Below are positions 9,860-16,699 of a DNA stretch of 64,000 bases, one piece after another. The stretch spans positions 1 to 64,000 of the forward strand of contig JABABU010000055.1 of assembly GCA_014238065.1 (NCBI GenBank), in the 5' to 3' direction. The notes beneath the pieces are model-generated. The model made no database searches, was not told the origin of the DNA, and was given only the letters and a program-made list of their open reading frames with translations. A program made the translations under genes and the position numbers. The stretch's first letter is position 1; each line of letters begins with the position of its first letter. The stretch is from Actinomycetota bacterium. Its GTDB lineage: Bacteria > Actinomycetota > Acidimicrobiia > Acidimicrobiales > Poriferisodalaceae.

Positions 9860-9941
9860 GTGTGTCCTCTCTTTGGACTTTGTTCTTCTACCCGTGCGCG
9901 GTTAGTCGGGGCGCGCTACGGAGCTGAAAGCAGCAGGAAAC

Positions 9942-9969
9942 ATTATGGTCCAGCCGAGGGCCGGCTCAA
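9942..9969 (-). promoter_or_regulatory. Sigma-70-like promoter of hppA
   Basis: On the minus strand, TTGAGC (9964-9969) is separated by 16 bp from CATAAT (9942-9947). It predicts a leader of roughly 75 nt carrying the hppA Shine-Dalgarno. Confidence 0.55.
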
Positions 9970-9995
9970 CCCTTTGACGTCGATATTGGTCGTGA

Positions 9996-10027
9996 TCGGC
10001 CAACGAGGTGATCCAACCGCTGGCCGA
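9996..10027 (-). terminator. Possible nhaA terminator hairpin
   Basis: Perfect 7-bp inverted repeat TCGGCCA / TGGCCGA with an 18-nt loop, about 80 nt downstream of the nhaA stop and upstream of the hppA promoter. Weak on its own; supported by position only. Confidence 0.3.
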
Positions 10028-10108
10028 CAACGTCACCCAGAGCACTCGGGAGCCTTCTCCACCTCTTCAGTGGCGACTTCACACCGGAGTTCCATCCGAA
10101 CGAATGAA

Positions 10109-11503
10109 CTATTCCTGACGGGTCTCGGCCCTGGCTGCGACGACTTCTTCGAAGACATGTTCGAGTTCTTCTTCCTCATCGACTTTTTCAGCCTCTGACC
10201 GCCCTGAGGCGCGGAGCACGACGAGCGCAAGGACGGCCGCCATGGCCGAGGCCACGAGAATGCCGATCTTCGCCTCATCGATCACGGCATCGTCAGTGAA
10301 TGCAAGCCCGGTGATGAAGATCGACACCGTGAAACCGATGCCAGATGCGAGACCGAGACCGAAAAACTGGCCCCAGCTCATGCCCTTCGGAAGAGCGAAA
10401 CCAATTCGTGTCGCGATCCAGGTGAACACAACTACACCAACCGGCTTGCCGATCACCAGGCCGGCGATGACCCCCAGTGTGACGTTCGAAGTGACCGCAC
10501 CGGAGATCGAATCGCCACTGAGCTGAATCCCTGCGTTCGCCAACGCGAAAATCGGGATGATCAGGTAGCTCGTAAATGGGTGAAGGAAGTCCTCGAGACG
10601 TTCGGCAACCGAGACCGACTCCTGCAACTGGAATGCGTGGTGGCGTATGTCGTCGGCGGTCGGGTCGTCGGGAACCTCATCCGCGAGTTCTTCGGCCTCG
10701 GCCCGCGTCAGCAAGGGTCGAGCCGGGGTGAGCAGACCGAGTGCCACGCCCGCGATGGTCGCGTGGACGCCTGACCTGAACGTGGCATACCAGACGAAGG
10801 TCCCCACGATGACGTAGACGAGGATCGACCAGACCTGAGCCACCCGAAGCACCCTGGTCATCACCAGGCCCCCGGCGGCGAGCATCAGCCACATGAAGCT
10901 CAGATCGTCGGTGTAGAAGATCGCGATGACAGCGATCGCTCCGATGTCATCGACGATGGCGAGCGTCAACAGGAAGAGTTTGACCTGGGCCGAGACCCGC
11001 GACCCGAGCAGCGCCACGACGCCGAGGGCAAACGCAATGTCGGTGGCCATCGGGATACCCCAGCCATCCTGGCCTGCCCCGCCAGCATTGAAGGCGACAA
11101 AGAACAGGGCCGGAACGGCCATTCCACCGAGCGCCGCTATGCCGGGCAGGGCTGCAACCCGCGGGCTGTTCAGGCGGCCTGTCACCATTTCACGTTTGAT
11201 TTCGAGCCCGACGACGAAGAAGAACAACGCCATCAGCGCGTCATTGACGAACTCTTCGAGGTGCAGCTCGATGTGCCAGGTGTGCACGTGAAGCGAGATG
11301 TCGGAAAACCAGAAGTCGTGGTAACTGTCGAAGGAGACATTCGCCCACACCAACGCTGCTGCGGTGGCGATCAGGAGGAGGATGCCAGATGCGACCTCAC
11401 GCCTGATGAACTGCAGAATCGGTCTGGCGACATAGCGCGCCAAGCGTCGTTCGCTGCTGACGAACGTCGGTCTGTCGAACATGCGGGTGCTTTGATTCGC
11501 CAT
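10109..11503 (-). CDS. nhaA: Na+/H+ antiporter NhaA
   Basis: 464 residues from the ATG at 11501-11503. Exchanges external protons for internal sodium. Family landmarks: FFFVVGLEIKREMVTG, the transport-site aspartates in TLAIVDDIGAIAVIAIFYT, and GFTVSIFITGLAF in the C-terminal half. It carries an extra acidic cytoplasmic tail of about 25 residues (DEEEELEHVFEEVV). The start is uncertain: an upstream ATG at 11531-11533 has GGA close to it, and the maximal ORF reaches 11671 but overlaps the STAS gene. NhaA and the pyrophosphatase lie in tandem on this strand, which fits a life in salty water. Confidence 0.93.
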   Translation of the reverse strand: MANQSTRMFDRPTFVSSERRLARYVARPILQFIRREVASGILLLIATAAALVWANVSFDSYHDFWFSDISLHVHTWHIELHLEEFVNDALMALFFFVVGLEIKREMVTGRLNSPRVAALPGIAALGGMAVPALFFVAFNAGGAGQDGWGIPMATDIAFALGVVALLGSRVSAQVKLFLLTLAIVDDIGAIAVIAIFYTDDLSFMWLMLAAGGLVMTRVLRVAQVWSILVYVIVGTFVWYATFRSGVHATIAGVALGLLTPARPLLTRAEAEELADEVPDDPTADDIRHHAFQLQESVSVAERLEDFLHPFTSYLIIPIFALANAGIQLSGDSISGAVTSNVTLGVIAGLVIGKPVGVVVFTWIATRIGFALPKGMSWGQFFGLGLASGIGFTVSIFITGLAFTDDAVIDEAKIGILVASAMAAVLALVVLRASGRSEAEKVDEEEELEHVFEEVVAARAETRQE

Positions 11504-11585
11504 GGCGGTGCTCAAGGATAGGGCCCCACCCATAATTTCCAGGGTTCGGGGCGCGTCGCTCTCTGAAGGCTGAAGATTCGGGGGA

Positions 11586-11885
11586 TCAGGGGGCGAGGAG
11601 CCGATCGACCTCGTGCGCAGCGAACGACGCCATTGCGGCTGCAGACGGTGCGGTGATGGCGAAGGAACCACCGGATTCGACGACGACCTTTCTCAGGCCG
11701 ATGAGAACACCGATGCCGACCGCGTCGACGAGGTCGACGTCGGACAAATCCAACGACAAGCTTCTGCCGTCACCGACCGATCTTCGACCGCGGGTCAACA
11801 GCGCAGGCCCGGTGGCGAGATCGAGCGAGCCGTGGACGACGAGCACGACGCCATCATCGTCAGCCTGTTCGGTGATGCTGAACAC
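11586..11885 (-). CDS. STAS-domain (anti-anti-sigma-like) protein lacking the phospho-serine
   Basis: 99 residues, a single STAS domain: beta strands FSITEQADDDGVVLVVHGSL, then DLATGPALL, then LSLDLSDVDLVDAVGIGVLIGL. In SpoIIAA-type anti-sigma-factor antagonists the loop reads D-S-x-G, with Ser phosphorylated by the anti-sigma kinase. Here it is D54-A55-V56-G57, so the acceptor is missing. The protein may act as a constitutive (non-switchable) binder or have another role. It starts 6 nt after the vWA gene stop, so it is almost certainly cotranscribed with it. No sigma factor or kinase lies nearby. Confidence 0.8.
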   Translation of the reverse strand: MFSITEQADDDGVVLVVHGSLDLATGPALLTRGRRSVGDGRSLSLDLSDVDLVDAVGIGVLIGLRKVVVESGGSFAITAPSAAAMASFAAHEVDRLLAP

Positions 11886-11891
11886 GGAGAC

Positions 11892-13949
11892 TTAGAGCCT
11901 GACGCTGCCGCCACCGACGAGCTTACGACGATGCTCGACGAAGTCGACGAGTAGGTAGTCGCCAAGGCTCTCCGGCGTGGTGAAGAACGCCCGCCCACCG
12001 TTGAGTTCGGTCATCTGCTCGACGAAACGACGAAGCGAACCATTCGGGTCGAGCATGAAGGTGTTGATGCGGATGTCGTCGCGGGTACAGCGCAACACCT
12101 CTTTCATCGTCGCGTCGACCGTCTCTTGCGCTGGCGGGTAGTTGAAGTACACGTGCCCATTCGACAGGAGATGCGCTGTCGGCTCACCGTCGGTGATCAT
12201 GATGATCTGCTTCGTGCCGCTCTGCTTGCCGAGGAGGCGCCTGGCGATCATCAGCCCGTGCTGCATGTTGGTGCCGTACGCGAAGTCCCACGAAACTTCT
12301 GGCAGGTCGTTGGCCTGCAGCTCTCGGGCGCTCTCGGCGAACCCGACGATACCCATGTAGTCACGAGGGTACTGACTCGTGATGAGCGAGTGCAGCGCCA
12401 TCGTGACCTTCTTGGCGGGAAGGAAGTTGTCGCGCATCGGCATCGAGAGTGAGAGGTCGAGCATCAGAACCGTGCTTGCCCGCGTGATCTCTTCGGTGCG
12501 CTCGATTTCAAAGTCGTCCTGTTTCAACCGGACGGGGGTTCCGCCACCACTGCGACGAATCGCGTTGCGCACTGTCTGCTCGATGTTCAGGCTGAACGGA
12601 TCACCGAACTCGTACGGCTTCGTCTCGTACGCCCGCTCGTGGCCGATCCCGGTGCGATCGATCTTGTGAGTGCCTGCGGTGTCGCGCGTGAGCTTGTGGA
12701 ACAGCTCCGCCAATGCGTTGTTTCCGATCTTCCGGATGGCGCGGGGCGTGAGCTCGAGGCGGCCTTCCTTCTGCTCGACCAGACCGGCCTCCTCGAGCAT
12801 CTGAGCCATGCGTGACATCTGCTCGATGCTCCGAGCCGACTCTTCCCCGAGCAGCTGGCGGACCCTTTCGAGATCGACTTCGGCCAGAGCGGCGGGGTTC
12901 GACGCGTTCTGGAGCATCTGCTGAAGCGAATCGAGGTCGCCGAGCTCCTGCATGACCTGGCTGCCCTGGGCCATACCCATGGGGTCGTCACCACTGAACT
13001 GATACCGACGATCCCATCCTGCATCGGGGAATGCCCGCTGAAGGTTCTGCGAAAGCTGCTGGGCCTGGAACTGGAGATCCATGTCCTGCATCAACTGCTC
13101 CGACAACTGCTGAAGCTGGGCCCGCTGCTCCGGGGACATCGAGTTGAGCATCGCCTGCATCGCGGCCATGCGCTGGGCCATGATTTCCAGCAACTCGTCG
13201 ATGTCCTGAGGGTTCTCCGGAAAGAAGTCGCCGTACTTCTCCATGAACCCTTCGAAGTCCGTCTCCTCCCCCCGCTGATGCGCTTCGAGCATCTGATTGA
13301 GGTCGGCCATCATGTCTTTCATGCGCTGCATGTCTTCTGGCGTGATGGATTCCATGGCGCCGGCCATCTGGTTGAAGTGGCTCTGGGCCAGCTCCTGTTT
13401 GAGCTGCTCCATGAGTTCCTCGAACTGCTGCCGGGCTTCCGGTGACACGAACTCGTAGTTCTGCAGGCTGTTCACCTTGCCGGCGAGATCGGCTGGCATG
13501 AGATCGAGTTGCAGGTTCTTGTCCTGCATCGCCTGCTCTGCGATTTCGGCGCGCCGCTCGTCTCCGCTGCTCTGCTCACCATCGAGGTGGTCGGTGATGG
13601 CGTCGCGCTCTTCCTCGACGATGTCGTCGATGGCTGACGAGATCTCGTCGTAGATTCCGCCTAGATCGAATTGCTCGAGCCTCTCTGCGCGTTCTTCGCG
13701 CAACTTCTGCATCATCTCGCGCAGACCTTCGAGGCGATTGCCGTCCTGGTCCTGCATACCCTGCTGCATCATTCTGCGCAGGGCGGCGTTCAGATCGCCG
13801 TGGTAGAGCAGATCGTCGGTCAGTTCGCCGAACAACGCGTCGGCGTCGTACTCGAAGCCGGCTTGGCTGCCGTCCCACGCCGAATACAGGAACCGTGCCC
13901 CTTCACGTTCGCGCCGACGATTCCGGGACTTCCTGCTGAAGACGCTCAT
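11892..13949 (-). CDS. von Willebrand factor A domain protein (MoxR partner)
   Basis: 685 residues from the ATG at 13947-13949, preceded by GGGGG; the ORF extends further upstream but without similarity. A basic N-terminus is followed by a long helical, Met/Gln-rich central region (repeated MMQ, ELMEQLKQEL, MSPEQRAQLQQLSEQLMQDM). A C-terminal vWA domain has an intact metal-ion-dependent adhesion site, DLSLSM, near residue 497, plus MITDGEPTAH. No signal peptide. Cytoplasmic vWA proteins of this kind work with MoxR/magnesium-chelatase-like AAA+ ATPases in protein assembly or cofactor insertion. A matching ATPase lies upstream at 15227-16627. The client is unknown. Confidence 0.85.
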   Translation of the reverse strand: MSVFSRKSRNRRREREGARFLYSAWDGSQAGFEYDADALFGELTDDLLYHGDLNAALRRMMQQGMQDQDGNRLEGLREMMQKLREERAERLEQFDLGGIYDEISSAIDDIVEEERDAITDHLDGEQSSGDERRAEIAEQAMQDKNLQLDLMPADLAGKVNSLQNYEFVSPEARQQFEELMEQLKQELAQSHFNQMAGAMESITPEDMQRMKDMMADLNQMLEAHQRGEETDFEGFMEKYGDFFPENPQDIDELLEIMAQRMAAMQAMLNSMSPEQRAQLQQLSEQLMQDMDLQFQAQQLSQNLQRAFPDAGWDRRYQFSGDDPMGMAQGSQVMQELGDLDSLQQMLQNASNPAALAEVDLERVRQLLGEESARSIEQMSRMAQMLEEAGLVEQKEGRLELTPRAIRKIGNNALAELFHKLTRDTAGTHKIDRTGIGHERAYETKPYEFGDPFSLNIEQTVRNAIRRSGGGTPVRLKQDDFEIERTEEITRASTVLMLDLSLSMPMRDNFLPAKKVTMALHSLITSQYPRDYMGIVGFAESARELQANDLPEVSWDFAYGTNMQHGLMIARRLLGKQSGTKQIIMITDGEPTAHLLSNGHVYFNYPPAQETVDATMKEVLRCTRDDIRINTFMLDPNGSLRRFVEQMTELNGGRAFFTTPESLGDYLLVDFVEHRRKLVGGGSVRL

Positions 13950-14202
13950 CAGACCCCCGGTCTCGCCATTCCAGGAGGCTAGCGGCGAACCTCCCCGACC
14001 ACGGAGTCGGCCTCGGCCAGCGCGGCCCCGCCCTCGAGCAGACGATGCCACTCGCCGACACCTATCGAACTCGGAGCTCTCGTTGAGTGAAGCTTCGTTG
14101 ATCCTTGGACGCTGCTGCTCGAGATCGTCAGCTGGGAACACCTTCGAACAGTCCGCGCCGCCGTCCGGGCGCCAGGTGACGTTGCAAGCTGGTCACAGGT
14201 AG

Positions 14203-14535
14203 CTAGACAGCTTCGGCGAATTTGACCTCGATCCGGTGGTAGTACTCCCTGCCCGGATTCTTTGCGCCGATGATCGACCACTCGTCCGACGCGAAGACGT
14301 TCTTCATGCCTGCAGCGCGCGCATCCATGTCGTCCCACTTGATGATCCACGTCACCGTCGCGGTACCGAGCTCATCGGTCGGTGTGCCTTCGATCTGCGG
14401 CGGCTCGTCGTCGACGATCCAGAACCCGACCAAGTCGACGCGCTCGCGGATGTACGGCACAGCCAAGGCCGAAGCCCACTCGCGATACTCGTCGAGCTTC
14501 GACGGCTCGAAGTAGTAGTTCCTGATCTCGTACAT
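14203..14535 (-). CDS. NIPSNAP-family small protein
   Basis: 110 residues starting MYEIRNYYFEPSKLDEYREW, which matches the NIPSNAP/ferredoxin-like fold start M-(I/Y)-E-(I/L)-R-x-Y. The core ends WDDMDARAAGMKNVFASDEW and a YYHRIEVKF strand. The second ATG (14533-14535) is preferred over the one at 14542-14544, because the family starts there and GGGGATGAGG sits just upstream. NIPSNAP proteins form dimeric alpha-beta barrels; enzymatic roles are mostly unproven. It is divergent from the DMSP-lyase-like cupin gene, with only 38 nt between the start codons. About 250 nt of non-coding DNA (13950-14202) follow it before the vWA gene. Confidence 0.75.
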   Translation of the reverse strand: MYEIRNYYFEPSKLDEYREWASALAVPYIRERVDLVGFWIVDDEPPQIEGTPTDELGTATVTWIIKWDDMDARAAGMKNVFASDEWSIIGAKNPGREYYHRIEVKFAEAV

Positions 14536-14560
14536 GTTCCTCATCCCCCGGTGCGACTGA

Positions 14561-14566
14561 CATTAT
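14561..14566 (+). promoter_or_regulatory. Candidate -10 of the cupin gene
   Basis: CATTAT ends 7 nt before the ATG at 14574, the same spacing as the other leaderless-type promoters in this window. No Shine-Dalgarno is present. Confidence 0.4.
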
Positions 14567-14573
14567 TTCCCAT

Positions 14574-15182
14574 ATGTCAGGTGCCGACCGCAACGCCGAC
14601 GAAGAGCTCTTTGCGTCGTTCACCGCGTTCGTGTTCGACCACCCCGATCCGGTTGTTGCGCTCTTCGGAGACAACCTCGCCGGCTGGGGATCGGAATGGG
14701 TGGGGCTCGAACCGCAACCGGGTGTCGCATCGGAGCAACTCGTCAAGACCGTCAATTCGACGATCGAATCCGCACGCGATCTCGTCCAGCTGTTCGCCGA
14801 GCACCGCCACAGCCGCTTCTGGGAACAGACCTACAACGCATCCGATGGGTTGGTCAGCGACGACATGCTGTCGTGCTACGGATTCGCCGAACTCCTAGGG
14901 CCACGCGGTCCGTTCGTCAGCACGCGCATTCGCGGCGGCCTTGGCCTCTACGGGGCGAACATCACCTATCCACTCCACCACCATGGGCCCGATGAGGTGT
15001 ATCTCCCGGTGTCGGGCGCGGCCGACTTCACAGTCGCCGGCGACACCTCGACCCGACGAGCTGGTGAGGCCATTCACGTGCCGTCAGGGACCGAACACGG
15101 TTTCCGCACCGGCGACGCCCCGCTTGTCGTGCTCTATCTCTGGCAGAACGGCGAGCTCAGGGAGACCTCGACGTTCATCTGA
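14574..15182 (+). CDS. Cupin of the DMSP lyase family (DddL/DddQ-like)
   Basis: 202 residues: an N-terminal helical part, then one C-terminal cupin barrel. The metal/active-site pattern known from the DddQ structure (Tyr120, His123, His125, Glu129, Tyr131, His163, Trp178, recalled numbering) is reproduced with a constant offset of 12: Y132, H135, H137, E141, Y143, H175 and W190. The core motif is TYPLHHHGPDEVY, followed by HVPSGTEHGFRTGDAPL and LYLW. Such enzymes cleave dimethylsulfoniopropionate to dimethyl sulfide and acrylate in the cytoplasm. It has a candidate leaderless promoter and diverges from a NIPSNAP gene. No acrylate-handling genes or DMSP transporter are adjacent, so DMSP as substrate is inferred from the active site only. 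Confidence 0.75.
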   Translation: MSGADRNADEELFASFTAFVFDHPDPVVALFGDNLAGWGSEWVGLEPQPGVASEQLVKTVNSTIESARDLVQLFAEHRHSRFWEQTYNASDGLVSDDMLSCYGFAELLGPRGPFVSTRIRGGLGLYGANITYPLHHHGPDEVYLPVSGAADFTVAGDTSTRRAGEAIHVPSGTEHGFRTGDAPLVVLYLWQNGELRETSTFI

Positions 15183-15226
15183 CCGACGACGGCGCCCGAA
15201 GCTGTGGTCGAAAGACCTGCAACCGG

Positions 15227-16627
15227 CTAACCGCGCGAGCGGTAGGTGGCGCGGGCGCCGAGAGCCTCTTTGTTGAGGCGCTTCGAGAGATGGAGCCCCT
15301 CGAGAACGAGTTCGATGGCGCTGGCGATGACGGCAGGATCTTCGCTGGCGGTGAGTGTCGTTACTGCGTCCTTGAGAGCTGGTACCTGGTCGAGCATCGA
15401 GGCATAGTCGCCAGCCGACAGATCGTCGCCGGTGTGGACGACGACGCCCTCTTCGAACCCATCGACGACGGCACGGAGTTCCTCGGTCGAGAAACGCGAG
15501 CGGAAGACCTCGAGCACGGCTCCCCGCAACATCTGCTCGACGATGTAGCCCTCTCGGCCCTCTTCCATCGTCTCGATCTCGATCTTTCCACCGGACGAAC
15601 TCATCAAGGAATCGAGGTCGCTCACTCGTGGGACGACGTGCGTTTCGCCCCGCTGCAGGGCTCGACGAGCGGCATTGGCGACGAGGACCTCGATGTTGGA
15701 CACCGTCATCCGAACCGACACACCTGAACGCTGACTCACGTGCGGGCTCGAGCGAGCAATGTGGCTGAAAGTCGCCACGATCTCGCTCATCTCCTCGGGA
15801 AGCGTGACCGTGATGCCGTCGGCCTCGAGCATGACGGCTTCCTGCTCTGCGATGTCCATCTCGGTGTCGACCGTGAGCGGGTAGTGCGTGCGGATCTGGC
15901 TGCCGAAGCGATCCTTCAAAGGGGTGATGATGCGACCCCGATTCGTGTAGTCCTCTGGGTTGGCAGAAGCGACCAACATGACGTCGAGCGGCAGGCGGAC
16001 CTTGTAACCACGCACCTGCACGTCACGCTCTTCCAGGATGTTCAACAGGCCGACCTGGATCCGCTCAGCGAGATCGGGAAGCTCGTTGATGGCGAAGATG
16101 CCGCGGTTCGTTCGAGGTATGAGGCCGTAGTGAAGCGTCAGTTCGTCCGAGAGGTAACGCCCCTCCGCCACCTTGATGGGGTCGACCTCGCCGATGAGAT
16201 CTGCGATCGAGGTGTCCGGCGTCGCCAGCTTCTCTCCGAATCGATCGTCGCGATGCACCCAGCCGATCGGCGTGTCATCGCCCTTGTCAGCGATGAGATC
16301 CGTTGCGTGCCGAGACACCGGATCATACGGATCATCGAGGATCTCGGAACCAGCGACAATCGGCGTCCACTCGTCGAGCAAGGTCGTCAGCGACCGGATC
16401 ATCCTTGTCTTGGCTTGGCCGCGCTCGCCGAGGAAGATCACGTCGTGACCCGCCAGCACAGCATTCTCGAGCTGTGGAAGGACGGTGTCCTCGTAGCCAA
16501 GCACGCCTTCGAACAGCGGCTCGCCGTCGGCTATCAGCTTCACGGCATTGCGCCGCATCTCGTCTTTGACCGGGCGTGACACCCAGCCTGACTCCCGAAG
16601 TTCACCGAGCGTTGTTGGTCGACTCAT
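15227..16627 (-). CDS. MoxR/magnesium-chelatase-like AAA+ ATPase
   Basis: 466 residues from the ATG at 16625-16627. Walker A is GERGQAKT (residues 67-74). Walker B and the following helix read RGIFAINELPDLAERIQVGLLNILEERD, the ChlI/MoxR signature, and an RGRIITPLKDRFGSQIRTHYP segment carries the sensor/arginine-finger region. These ATPases act as chaperone-like motors with vWA partners. The vWA gene at 11892-13949 is the likely partner, although two unrelated genes sit between them. The longer ORF to 16804 overlaps the divergent GH2 gene and is not supported. The promoter TAGTGT lies 7 nt before the ATG. Confidence 0.88.
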   Translation of the reverse strand: MSRPTTLGELRESGWVSRPVKDEMRRNAVKLIADGEPLFEGVLGYEDTVLPQLENAVLAGHDVIFLGERGQAKTRMIRSLTTLLDEWTPIVAGSEILDDPYDPVSRHATDLIADKGDDTPIGWVHRDDRFGEKLATPDTSIADLIGEVDPIKVAEGRYLSDELTLHYGLIPRTNRGIFAINELPDLAERIQVGLLNILEERDVQVRGYKVRLPLDVMLVASANPEDYTNRGRIITPLKDRFGSQIRTHYPLTVDTEMDIAEQEAVMLEADGITVTLPEEMSEIVATFSHIARSSPHVSQRSGVSVRMTVSNIEVLVANAARRALQRGETHVVPRVSDLDSLMSSSGGKIEIETMEEGREGYIVEQMLRGAVLEVFRSRFSTEELRAVVDGFEEGVVVHTGDDLSAGDYASMLDQVPALKDAVTTLTASEDPAVIASAIELVLEGLHLSKRLNKEALGARATYRSRG

Positions 16628-16634
16628 GGGCGTG

Positions 16635-16640
16635 ACACTA
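16635..16640 (-). promoter_or_regulatory. Candidate -10 of the MoxR gene
   Basis: TAGTGT on the minus strand, 7 nt upstream of the ATG, with no Shine-Dalgarno between; leaderless-type arrangement. Confidence 0.45.
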
Positions 16641-16685
16641 TCGGCCAAGTTCGCACCATCTCTATCCGGGGCGGCCCGCGACGCG

Positions 16686-16691
16686 TACCTT
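16686..16691 (+). promoter_or_regulatory. Candidate -10 of the GH2 gene
   Basis: TACCTT ends 8 nt before the GTG start at 16700. A GAGGG run is only 2-3 nt from the GTG, probably too close to act as a Shine-Dalgarno. Confidence 0.4.
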
Positions 16692-16699
16692 CGAGGGTC

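Noticed and set aside
13950..14141. 64-residue N-terminal extension of the vWA protein
   Set aside because: Arg/Gly-rich with no similarity; the ATG at 13947-13949 has a purine-rich upstream stretch and a plausible family start.
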